Shown here: positions 1-7,507 of the stretch, in pieces
How the letters are laid out: each line of letters begins with the position of its first letter
How positions within the stretch are numbered: the first letter of the stretch is position 1
Source of the DNA: Novosphingobium sp.
GTDB taxonomy: Bacteria; Pseudomonadota; Alphaproteobacteria; Sphingomonadales; Sphingomonadaceae
Assembly (NCBI GenBank): GCA_028697875.1
Contig: JAQVEQ010000074.1
Span: forward strand, 1 to 12,628
Direction: 5' to 3'
Length of the DNA stretch: 12,628 nt
Notes under the pieces: generated by a model
The model's input: the letters and a program-made list of their open reading frames with translations, nothing else
What the model was told of the DNA's origin: nothing
Databases searched by the model: none
Made by a program: the position numbers and the translations under genes

Positions 1-129
1 GCGCCGGATCGCGGCTTGCGGGCAAGTGGCGCTGCGTATCGACGTTGGCAAAGAGCGATCCGTTCCATGGCAGGTCTTGTCCGTGTAGGAAAATGCCGTT
101 TGGCCGTCTCGGTGGCGGGGAGGGGGCGT

Positions 130-915
<786 letters not shown>

Positions 916-934
916 TTCCAACTTCTCCAAGTTC

Positions 935-961
935 GTCACCCTGAACTTGTTTCAGGGTCCA
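935..961. repeat. Sphingomonad-type palindromic repeat (REP-like)
   Basis: The arms CCCTGAA (939-945) and TTCAGGG (951-957) form a perfect 7-bp inverted repeat around a 5-base centre, flanked by GTCA and GTCCAT. From memory, very similar CCTGAA-CTTGT-TTCAGG units followed by GTCCAT or ATCCAT are scattered between genes in many sphingomonad and erythrobacter genomes. The rest of the gap holds two more small inverted repeats (982-994, GTGCC/GGCAC; 1017-1026, GTGC/GCAC) and an ATGGATGCTG at 995-1004, which could be a decayed opposite-facing copy. The element lies between two genes of one operon, so it would be transcribed and could affect mRNA stability. Only one clear copy is in this window, so dispersal cannot be shown here. 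Confidence 0.55.
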
Positions 962-1051
962 TTTCTCCCGATCAGGCCGCCGTGCCCGGGGCACGATGGA
1001 TGCTGGAAGCGAAGCTGTGCTTGCACAACCAAGTCCAGCAGGACGGCTGAC

Positions 1052-2098
1052 CTACAGGGGGTGCCATTCTTCATCTTCAGGCAGCGGCGCGAAGACGGCT
1101 TCGACCATCTCTTCGCTTACGCCTTCGGGGGCGGCGGGCTGCCATTGCGGATCGCCCGTCTTGTCGACCAGCAGGGCGCGCACGCCTTCGGCAAAATCGG
1201 GCAGCATGATCGCCCGGCCCGCCGCGCGGTATTCCATCGCCATGTTTTCGGCGAAAGTCCCGGCCGCGCCGCCCAGCTGGAGCTGGCGCAGCACCAGCTT
1301 GCAGGTCATCGGGCTCTTGGTGCCGAGCGTCTTCAATTCCTTGCCCGCCCATTCGCTGCCGTCGGCCGTCAGCGCGGCGAGGATGTCCTCGAACACGTCC
1401 GATGCGAACAGGCGGTCGATGTTGTCCTTGTTCCCGGCCAGACGCGGGGCGGGGGGCTCGGCCGACAGTTCGGCAAGGATGGCCTCGATCCGGTCGGGCT
1501 GGGCGACGATCCGCGCCTTGGCTTCGGCCAGCGCGTCGCTCGGCAGGTAGTGGCTGGCCAGCCCCGCCCAGAGGCATTCCGAACCGTCGAGCCGCGCGCC
1601 CGTCAGCCCGAGGAACTGGCCGATCCGCCCCGGCAGGCGCGAGAGGTACCAGCCGCCGCCGACATCGCAGATCAGGCCGATGCCCGTTTCCGGCATGGCG
1701 AAACGGGTATTCTCGGTTGCCACCCGGTACTTCGCCGGCTGCGAAATGCCGACGCCGCCGCCCATCGTGATCCCGTCCATCATGGCGACGATCGGCTTGG
1801 GGAACGTGAACATCAGGTGGTTGAGACGGTATTCGGTGTGGAAGAAGCGCCGGCCCAGCGCCCCGCCGTCTTCCAGCGCCGATCCGCGCATCAGCACGAC
1901 ATCGCCCCCGGCGCAGAAACCGCGTCCTTCGGCATGGTCCACGATCACGGCTTCGATGGCCGGATCGTCGCGCCATCCGGCGAGTGCGGCCAGCATCGCC
2001 TCGCACATCGGCAGGGTCAGAGAATGGATCGCCTTGGGCCGGTTGAGGGAAATGTGCCCGACCTTGCCATGCACGTGGATATGGACTTCGTCTGTCAT
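1052..2098 (-). CDS. 3-hydroxyisobutyryl-CoA hydrolase
   Basis: The 348-residue product hydrolyses 3-hydroxyisobutyryl-CoA to free 3-hydroxyisobutyrate, the CoA-releasing step specific to valine breakdown. It is crotonase-like but about 80 residues longer than a plain hydratase, as expected for this subfamily. Seen motifs: FCAGGDV at 61-67 (oxyanion hole), EYRLN at 89-93, MGGGVG at 112-117, and PETGIGLICDVGGG starting at 136. This last segment supplies E137 and D145, eight residues apart like the catalytic Glu/Asp pair of this family. The ATG is preceded only by a weak purine stretch (GCGAAGAA), and the gene starts 11 bases after the dehydrogenase stop codon, so translation is probably coupled. 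Enoyl-CoA hydratase/isomerase is the alternative generic label, but the length, EYRLN and PETGIG-DVGG favour the hydrolase. Confidence 0.92.
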   Translation of the reverse strand: MTDEVHIHVHGKVGHISLNRPKAIHSLTLPMCEAMLAALAGWRDDPAIEAVIVDHAEGRGFCAGGDVVLMRGSALEDGGALGRRFFHTEYRLNHLMFTFPKPIVAMMDGITMGGGVGISQPAKYRVATENTRFAMPETGIGLICDVGGGWYLSRLPGRIGQFLGLTGARLDGSECLWAGLASHYLPSDALAEAKARIVAQPDRIEAILAELSAEPPAPRLAGNKDNIDRLFASDVFEDILAALTADGSEWAGKELKTLGTKSPMTCKLVLRQLQLGGAAGTFAENMAMEYRAAGRAIMLPDFAEGVRALLVDKTGDPQWQPAAPEGVSEEMVEAVFAPLPEDEEWHPL

Positions 2099-2109
2099 TT
2101 CTTCGCCCG

Positions 2110-3255
2110 TCAGTCGCGCAGGAGGTCGCGGCCCACGATCAGGCGCATGATCTCGTTGGTCCCTTCGAGGATCGAATGGACCCGCAAGTCGCGCCAGATC
2201 CGTTCGATCGGGTAATCCATCAGGTAGCCGTAGCCGCCGTGGAGCTGGAGCGCGCGGTCGACCACGCGGCTGCCGGTTTCGGTGGCGATCATCTTGGCCA
2301 TGGCGGCAAACCGCGTCTTGTCCGGCGCTTCGTTCGTGACCTTGCTCGCCGCGAGATAGAGCAGCGCGCGCGCGGCCTCCAGCTCTGCCGCCATTTCGGC
2401 CAGCTTGAACTGGGTGTTCTGGAAATCGGCAATGGCCTTGCCGAATTGCTTGCGTTCCCTGGTATAGGCCACGGCCTCGTCCAGCGCGCGCTGTGCGCCA
2501 CCCAGCGAACAGGCCCCGATGTTGAGCCGCCCGCCATCGATCCCGATCATCGCGATCTTGAAGCCGTCCCCTTCCGCGCCGAGCAGGTTTTCCACCGGCA
2601 CGCGGGCATCTTCGAGGATGAGCTGCGCGGTCGGCTGCGAATGCCAGCCGAGCTTGCGTTCCTGCGCGCCGAAGCTGACGCCGGGCATGTCCTTCTCGAT
2701 CACGAGGCAGGAAATGCCTTTCGCCCCGTCCTCGCCGGTGCGGACCATGGTGACGTAGACCTGGTTTTCGCCGCCGCCGGATATGAACTGCTTCGATCCG
2801 TTGACCACGTAATGGTCACCGTCGCGCACGGCCCTGGTCTTCAACGCCGCCGCGTCGGAGCCGGAACCGGGTTCCGTCAGGCAGTAGCTCGCCATCATGT
2901 CCATCGGCACGAGCGCGGGCAGGTATCTGGCCTTGAGCGCGTCCGAGCCGAAGCGGTCGATCATCCAGCTCGCCATGTTGTGGATCGAGATGAAGGCGCT
3001 GGTCGAAGGGCAGCCATAGGCCATCGCCTCCATGATCAGCGCCGCTTCGAGCCGGCCGAGGCCGATCCCGCCCGATTCCTCGCTGACATAGATCCCGCCG
3101 AAGCCAAGCTGCGCCGCCGCGCGGAGCGTCTCGCGCGGGAACAGGTGCTTCTCGTCCCACTGGGCCGCATGGGGGGTGATGGCATCGGCGGTGAAACGCC
3201 GCGCCATGTCCTGAATGGCCAACTGGTCTTCAGTGAGGGCGAAGGGATCGGTCAT
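2110..3255 (-). CDS. Acyl-CoA dehydrogenase, isobutyryl-CoA dehydrogenase type
   Basis: This FAD enzyme of 381 residues, the usual length, probably oxidises isobutyryl-CoA to methacrylyl-CoA and passes electrons to electron-transfer flavoprotein. The N-terminal helical domain starts FALTEDQLAIQDMARRF. The middle domain has the FAD/substrate-binding stretches YCLTEPGSGSDAA and VNGSKQFISGGG. The C-terminal helical domain has the family signatures GGAQRALDEAVAYTRERKQFGK and QLHGGYGY. ILEGTNEIM near the end contains the likely catalytic base E364. Its place between mmsA and the hydrolase gene, with 11-base gaps on each side, argues for the valine branch (ACAD8-like) rather than straight short-chain or 2-methylbutyryl substrates. 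Specificity between branched substrates cannot be read from sequence alone. No strong ribosome binding site precedes its ATG. Confidence 0.9.
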   Translation of the reverse strand: MTDPFALTEDQLAIQDMARRFTADAITPHAAQWDEKHLFPRETLRAAAQLGFGGIYVSEESGGIGLGRLEAALIMEAMAYGCPSTSAFISIHNMASWMIDRFGSDALKARYLPALVPMDMMASYCLTEPGSGSDAAALKTRAVRDGDHYVVNGSKQFISGGGENQVYVTMVRTGEDGAKGISCLVIEKDMPGVSFGAQERKLGWHSQPTAQLILEDARVPVENLLGAEGDGFKIAMIGIDGGRLNIGACSLGGAQRALDEAVAYTRERKQFGKAIADFQNTQFKLAEMAAELEAARALLYLAASKVTNEAPDKTRFAAMAKMIATETGSRVVDRALQLHGGYGYLMDYPIERIWRDLRVHSILEGTNEIMRLIVGRDLLRD

Positions 3256-3266
3256 GGTGTTCGGTC

Positions 3267-4763
3267 TTACCCAATCGTGGGAATCACGAAGGCATTGCTA
3301 CCATCCCCGCCGCCGTCCGGCCAACGCGCGGTGACGGTCTTGATCTTGGTCCAGAACTTCACGCCTTCCGTGCCGTGCTGGTTGGTGTCGCCGAAGGCGC
3401 TGCGCTTCCAGCCGCCGAAGGTGTGATAGGCGACCGGCACCGGGATCGGCACGTTCACGCCGACCATGCCGACATTGACCCGCGCGGCGAATTCGCGCGC
3501 GGCGTGGCCGTTGCGGGTGAAGATGGCGACGCCGTTGCCGTACTGGTGCTTGCTCGGCAGCGAGAGCGCGGTTTCGAAGTCCGGCGCGCGCACGATCTGC
3601 AGCACGGGGCCGAAGATCTCGTTGCGGTAGCTGTCCATGTCCGGCGTCACGTGGTCGATCAGCGTCGGGCCGACGAAGAAGCCGTTTTCGTGACCCTGCA
3701 AGGTGAAGCCGCGCCCGTCGACGGCGATCTCGCCGCCTTCCTCGGCGCACCTGGCGATCCAGCCTTCGACCTTTTCCTTGTGCGCCTGCGTCACCACCGG
3801 GCCGTAATGCGCTTCCGCGTCGGTCGAGATGCCGACCCTGAGCGCTTCGATCGCCGGGATCAGCTTGGCCTTGAGCCGTTCGGCGGTGTCGTCGCCCACC
3901 GGGACCACGACCGGCAGGGCCATGCAGCGTTCGCCGGCCGAGCCGAAAGCGGCCCCGGCCAGGTCGTTCACCACCTGGTCGAGATCGGCGTCGGGCATGA
4001 CGATGCCGTGGTTCTTGGCCCCGCCCATCGCCTGCACGCGCTTGCCGGCGGCGACGCCGCGGTTGTAGACGTAGTGGGCGATGTCGGACGAACCGACGAA
4101 GCTGACGCCGCCGATCGCCGGGTGGTCGAGGATCGCGTCGACCATTTCCTTGTCGCCGTGGACGACCTGCAGCACGCCTTCGGGCGCGCCCGCTTCCAGC
4201 ATCAGCTCCGCCAGCCGCACGGGGACCGACGGATCGCGTTCGCTGGGCTTGAGAATGAAGCAGTTGCCGCAGGCGATGGCGACGCCGAACATCCACATCG
4301 GGATCATGGCCGGGAAATTGAACGGGGTGATGCCCGCGCCGATGCCGATCGGCTGGCGCATGGAGAACACGTCGATCCCGGGACCGGCGCCTTGCGTGTA
4401 TTCGCCCTTCAGGACGTGGGGGATGCCGCAGGCGAATTCGATCACTTCGAGCCCGCGCTGGATGTCGCCCTTGGCGTCGGCGATGACCTTGCCGTGTTCG
4501 GCCGACAGCATGTGGGCCAGCGCATCCATGTTGGCTTCGACCAGTTCCTTGAACTTGAACATCACACGCGCGCGGCGTTGCGGATTGGTCCCGGCCCAGG
4601 CCGGCTGGACGGCCAGCGCGGCGGCCACCGCCTTGTCGAGCAGGGCGGCGTCGCCTAGCGCGACCTGCGCCTGTACGCCGCCGTTGTTCGGGTCGAATAT
4701 GTCGCCCTTGCGCGCCGCGGGCGCGCCGGGGCCTCCAACGATGAAATGGTCGATTTGCCTCAT
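3267..4763 (-). CDS. mmsA: Methylmalonate-semialdehyde dehydrogenase (CoA-acylating)
   Basis: The product oxidises methylmalonate semialdehyde with NAD+ and CoA to propionyl-CoA and CO2, the last step of valine catabolism (and also used for malonate semialdehyde or myo-inositol routes). The 498-residue chain is an aldehyde dehydrogenase. QPIGIGAGITPFNFP (about 137-151) carries the conserved Asn N149, SFVGSS lies at 221-226, and the catalytic cysteine is C280 in GSAGERCMAL. The usual ALDH general-base ELGG motif is replaced by AMGGAKNH at 245-252, typical of the MmsA subgroup. The ATG has a good ribosome binding site (AGGAAG, plus-strand 4771-4776, 7-base spacing). It is the first gene of the minus-strand operon, so the operon promoter should lie in 4764-4857, shared with the divergent LysR gene. 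Confidence 0.95.
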   Translation of the reverse strand: MRQIDHFIVGGPGAPAARKGDIFDPNNGGVQAQVALGDAALLDKAVAAALAVQPAWAGTNPQRRARVMFKFKELVEANMDALAHMLSAEHGKVIADAKGDIQRGLEVIEFACGIPHVLKGEYTQGAGPGIDVFSMRQPIGIGAGITPFNFPAMIPMWMFGVAIACGNCFILKPSERDPSVPVRLAELMLEAGAPEGVLQVVHGDKEMVDAILDHPAIGGVSFVGSSDIAHYVYNRGVAAGKRVQAMGGAKNHGIVMPDADLDQVVNDLAGAAFGSAGERCMALPVVVPVGDDTAERLKAKLIPAIEALRVGISTDAEAHYGPVVTQAHKEKVEGWIARCAEEGGEIAVDGRGFTLQGHENGFFVGPTLIDHVTPDMDSYRNEIFGPVLQIVRAPDFETALSLPSKHQYGNGVAIFTRNGHAAREFAARVNVGMVGVNVPIPVPVAYHTFGGWKRSAFGDTNQHGTEGVKFWTKIKTVTARWPDGGGDGSNAFVIPTIG

Positions 4764-4849
4764 CGGGCCGCTTCCTCTCGATTCCTCGGGTTTGTCCTGA
4801 CCTGCACCCTAGGATTGATGCAGACAAGCAGTAATATTGCGACTATGAC

Positions 4850-4863
4850 CTGCAAATATGCAG
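4850..4863. promoter_or_regulatory. Candidate LysR-type operator in the divergent region
   Basis: CTGCA (4850-4854) and TGCAG (4859-4863) form a perfect inverted repeat around AATA in the mmsA-lysR divergent gap. It has the size of a LysR-family half-site palindrome and covers the regulator's ATG at 4858. A second AT-rich imperfect palindrome is at 4828-4840 (GCAGTAATATTGC). The 94-bp gap is otherwise featureless, and I could not assign convincing -35/-10 boxes on either strand. Binding by the neighbouring regulator is inferred from position only. Confidence 0.35.
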
Positions 4864-5754
4864 GGTGTGGACTGGAGCGACTATCAGGCCTTCCTCGCCA
4901 TCGCGCGGGCCGGGCAACTGGCGCGTGCGGCGGCGGCCCTGCGGGTCGATGCGACCACGGTCGGGCGGCGCCTGCGCCGGCTGGAGGCGCGGCTGGGCGC
5001 GACCCTGTTCGAACAGACGCGCGAGGGGCAGGTCCTGACCGAAGCGGGCGAAAGATTGCTCGCCGCGGTGGAGCAGATGGCCCAGGCCGCTTCGGGCATC
5101 AGCGAGGAAAGCGGGGACGGCGGGCTTTCCGGCACGTTGCGGATCAGTGTGTCGGAAGGCTTCGGCACGTGGTTCCTGGCCAATCGCCTGCCCGAATTTG
5201 CCGATTCCCATCCCGGCCTGACACTCGACCTCGTCGCCAGCACCGGCTTCCTCAGCCCGTCCAAGCGCGAGGCGGACATCGCGGTCGTCCTGTCCCGCCC
5301 CAAGGCGGGGCCGGTGATCGCGCGCAAGCTGTCGGACTATGCCCTGCGCCTCTATGCCTGCCCGGCCTACCTGGCGGAGGCGGGAACGCCCGGCCGCGCG
5401 GCCGACCTTGCCCAGGGGCACCGGCTGGTCGGCTATATTCCCGATCTGCTCTATGCGCCCGAATTGCGCTACCTCGACGAAATCCACCCGGGCCTTGCCG
5501 CCACGATCCGGTCGTCCAGCATCAGCGCGCAGCAGCGCCTGCTGGCGCAAGGGGCGGGGATCGGCGTGCTGCCCTGCTTCATGGGCGACGGCGATCCGGC
5601 GCTGGTGCCGGTCCTGCCCGAGCGGCGGATCGCGCGCACGTTCTGGATCGTCACGCACAAGGATACGCACAACCTGGCGCGAGTCCGGGCAGGCGCCAAA
5701 TGGCTGGCGGAGACGGTGGCGCAGCACCGCGCCCTGCTGCTCCCCGGAGACTGA
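4858..5754 (+). CDS. LysR-family transcriptional regulator
   Basis: The 298-residue protein has an N-terminal winged helix-turn-helix (about residues 6-66). Recognisable pieces are DYQAFLAIARAGQLARAAAALRV, then TTVGRRLRRLEARLGATLFEQ, and LTEAGERLL. A periplasmic-binding-protein-like effector domain follows (about 90-295). It is transcribed divergently from mmsA, the classical arrangement for a LysR regulator of the adjacent operon, so control of valine degradation is plausible. The nitronate monooxygenase gene downstream on its own strand is an alternative target. In Pseudomonas the mms operon is governed by an AraC-type regulator, so a LysR here would be a different solution. The start has no clear Shine-Dalgarno and lies within a palindrome; a GTG at 4867 is an alternative. 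The effector ligand is unknown. Confidence 0.9.
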   Translation: MQGVDWSDYQAFLAIARAGQLARAAAALRVDATTVGRRLRRLEARLGATLFEQTREGQVLTEAGERLLAAVEQMAQAASGISEESGDGGLSGTLRISVSEGFGTWFLANRLPEFADSHPGLTLDLVASTGFLSPSKREADIAVVLSRPKAGPVIARKLSDYALRLYACPAYLAEAGTPGRAADLAQGHRLVGYIPDLLYAPELRYLDEIHPGLAATIRSSSISAQQRLLAQGAGIGVLPCFMGDGDPALVPVLPERRIARTFWIVTHKDTHNLARVRAGAKWLAETVAQHRALLLPGD

Positions 5755-5864
5755 CCGGCACCGCGCGCAGTTGAAATCCGCTTCCATTGGCGGCAAGGGC
5801 CATGCAAATCGAACGCTCGTTGTACAATTCGGCGAAGCGTCCGGAGACGGAAGGACACGCGACC

Positions 5865-6845
5865 ATGGCCATCAAGACCCGCATTACCGAACTGCTCGAA
5901 ATCGAACATCCGATCGTCCAGGGCGGGATGCAGAACGTCGGCAAGGCCGAACTGGCGAGCGCGGTGTCGAACGCGGGCGGCCTCGGCATCCTTACCGGCC
6001 TGACCCAGCCGAGCCCCGAGGCGCTGCGCGAAGAGATCGAGCGTTGCCGGTCGATGACCGACAAGCCCTTCGGCGTGAACCTGACCGTCCTGCCGACGAT
6101 CAATGCGCCCGATTACGGCGCCTATGCCCAGGCGGTGATCGACGGCGGGGTGAAGATCCTCGAAACCGCCGGTTCGCCCGCGGTTCGCGAGATCTGGCAG
6201 ATGGTCAAGCCGCACGGGATCAAGATCCTCCACAAGTGCACCGCCGTGCGCCACGCGCTCTCGGCGGAAAAACACGGTGTGGACGTGATCTCGATCGACG
6301 GCTTCGAATGCGCCGGGCATCCGGGCGAAGACGACATTCCCGGCCTGATCCTGATCCCGGCCGCGGCCGACAAGGTGAAAATCCCGCTGCTGGCCAGCGG
6401 CGGCTTCGGCGACGGGCGCGGGCTGGCGGCGGCGCTGTCGCTCGGGGCCGAAGGGATCAACATGGGCACCCGCTTCTGCGCCACCAGGGAAGCGCCGATC
6501 CACGACAACGTGAAGGCCAAATACGTCGAAAACGACGAGCGCGGGACCAACCTGATTTTCCGCAAGTTCAAGAACACCGCGCGCGTGGGCAAGAACGACG
6601 TGTCGGACGAAGTGCTGGAAATCAGCGCCAGGCCGGATTCGACTTTCGAGGACATCCGCCATCTCGTTTCCGGCGCCAAGGGGGCCGAAGTGCTCGCGAC
6701 CGGCGACCTTTCCCAAGGCATCTTCTGGGCCGGGATGGTTCAGGGCCTGATCCACGACATCCCGACCTGCGAGGAACTGGTGACGCGAATCGTCGCCGAA
6801 GCCGAAGGGATCATCAAGGACCGCCTCGCCGGAATGGTCGCCTGA
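5865..6845 (+). CDS. Nitronate monooxygenase / 2-nitropropane dioxygenase family flavoprotein
   Basis: This is an FMN-dependent TIM-barrel enzyme of about 326 residues. It begins with the family hallmark IEHPIVQGGMQNVG near residue 11, followed by SNAGGLGIL, FGVNLT, CAGHPG in mid-chain, and the FMN-phosphate-binding pattern LASGGFGDGRGLAAALSLGAEGINMGTRF. Members oxidise alkyl nitronates to carbonyls plus nitrite, but the family also includes NADH:quinone reductases and FabK-type enoyl reductases. The substrate is therefore open. I chose the ATG at 5865, 10 bases after GGAAGG, with the conserved N-terminus directly behind it; in-frame starts at 5787 (TTG) and 5802 (ATG) would add unconserved residues. 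The 110-bp gap to the LysR gene holds a TACAAT at 5823-5828, a possible -10 box without a matching -35. It sits between the valine and nitrate genes and could belong to either or neither. Confidence 0.85.
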   Translation: MAIKTRITELLEIEHPIVQGGMQNVGKAELASAVSNAGGLGILTGLTQPSPEALREEIERCRSMTDKPFGVNLTVLPTINAPDYGAYAQAVIDGGVKILETAGSPAVREIWQMVKPHGIKILHKCTAVRHALSAEKHGVDVISIDGFECAGHPGEDDIPGLILIPAAADKVKIPLLASGGFGDGRGLAAALSLGAEGINMGTRFCATREAPIHDNVKAKYVENDERGTNLIFRKFKNTARVGKNDVSDEVLEISARPDSTFEDIRHLVSGAKGAEVLATGDLSQGIFWAGMVQGLIHDIPTCEELVTRIVAEAEGIIKDRLAGMVA

Positions 6846-6848
6846 CAG

Positions 6849-6872
6849 GGTGCCAATCCGCGCGTTTGCACC
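6849..6872. promoter_or_regulatory. Inverted repeat upstream of nasT, possible operator
   Basis: GGTGC (6849-6853) and GCACC (6868-6872) form inverted arms 14 bases apart. An extra AA and TT on the inner sides, offset by one base, extend the symmetry. It lies 4 bases after the nitronate monooxygenase stop and about 55 bases before nasT, where a nasT promoter would be expected. The half-sites resemble NtrC half-sites, but in the opposite relative orientation to the usual GCACC-N-GGTGC. The identity of any binding protein is therefore not supported. Short GC-rich inverted repeats also arise by chance in this genome. Confidence 0.25.
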
Positions 6873-6885
6873 GTTTCCCGCTATA

Positions 6886-6910
6886 GGGATTGTTGCGATG
6901 CAGCAATCCC
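6886..6910 (+). promoter_or_regulatory. Long perfect hairpin in the nasT leader
   Basis: An 11-bp stem (5' arm GGGATTGTTGC at 6886-6896; 3' arm GCAGCAATCCC at 6900-6910; one T-G wobble) closes a three-base GAT loop. It ends 15 bases before the nasT ATG. No T-run follows (next bases are GGTAGACC), so it is not an ordinary intrinsic terminator for the upstream gene. It could be a DNA operator, or an mRNA hairpin affecting nasT translation or stability. Notably nasT has no good Shine-Dalgarno. The loop does not have the ANTAR hexaloop form, so direct NasT binding is not indicated. Confidence 0.5.
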
Positions 6911-6925
6911 GGTAGACCCCAGCCC

Positions 6926-7507
6926 ATGCGGATCGCCATTGTCGACGAAAGTGCTGCGCGCGCCTCGATCATCGAGGAAGGGCTCGCCACGCTCGACGAC
7001 TGCGAGATCTTCGTCCTCACCGAGCGCAAGGCGCTCCTGGCGCGGATCGAGGAAATCGGGCCCGATGTCGTCCTGATCGACCTGGGCAACCCGTCGCGCG
7101 ACGTGCTGGAGGAATATTTCGCGGTCAGCCGCGTGCTCGACCGCCCGATCGCGATGTTCGTCGACGAATCGGACGACGATGCCATTGCCGCCTCGATCGA
7201 TGCCGGCGTTTCCGCCTATGTCGTCGACGGGCTGGCGTCCAACCGCATCCGTTCGCTGCTCGACCTGGCGGTGCGGCGTTTCAACGCCTTTTCGCGGCTT
7301 CAGGCCGACCTTGCCGAAGCCAAGGGCAAGCTGGCCGAGCGCGAGACGATCGACAAGGCCAAGCGCATCCTGATGGACAGCCGCGGACTGTCCGAACCCG
7401 ATGCCTATGCCGAACTGCGCCGCACGGCGATGAACCAGGGGCGGCGGATCGTGGACATCGCCGAGGCCTTGGTCACTGCGGAAAAACTGATGGGAGGGAC
7501 ACGATGA
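6926..7507 (+). CDS. nasT: ANTAR-domain antitermination response regulator NasT
   Basis: The 193-residue protein joins an N-terminal receiver-like domain (about 1-118), a short coiled linker (about 120-138) and a C-terminal ANTAR RNA-binding domain (about 138-183; RETIDKAKRILMD, then LSEPDAYAELRRTAMNQ, then DIAEAL). ANTAR proteins bind paired hexaloop hairpins in nascent mRNA and prevent termination; such a target lies at 8805-8869. The receiver keeps D7 and D52, but the position of the conserved lysine reads D101 (AYVVDGL) and the switch Thr/Ser is V79. This suits control by NasS binding rather than phosphorylation, an inference that agrees with known NasS-NasT systems. ATG 6926 is chosen because MRIAIVDES is the normal N-terminus; a TTG at 6890 would run through the leader hairpin. 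Its stop codon overlaps nasS by 4 bases. Confidence 0.93.
   Translation: MRIAIVDESAARASIIEEGLATLDDCEIFVLTERKALLARIEEIGPDVVLIDLGNPSRDVLEEYFAVSRVLDRPIAMFVDESDDDAIAASIDAGVSAYVVDGLASNRIRSLLDLAVRRFNAFSRLQADLAEAKGKLAERETIDKAKRILMDSRGLSEPDAYAELRRTAMNQGRRIVDIAEALVTAEKLMGGTR

Noticed and set aside
1..129. Possible start of mmsB or another gene at the left edge.
   Set aside because: No frame shows a 3-hydroxyisobutyrate dehydrogenase N-terminus (GLGNMG type) or any other recognisable protein.
6848..6861. A sigma-54 promoter (GG-N10-GC) before nasT.
   Set aside because: Only the GG and GC dinucleotides match; the flanking TGGCAC and TTGC context is absent.
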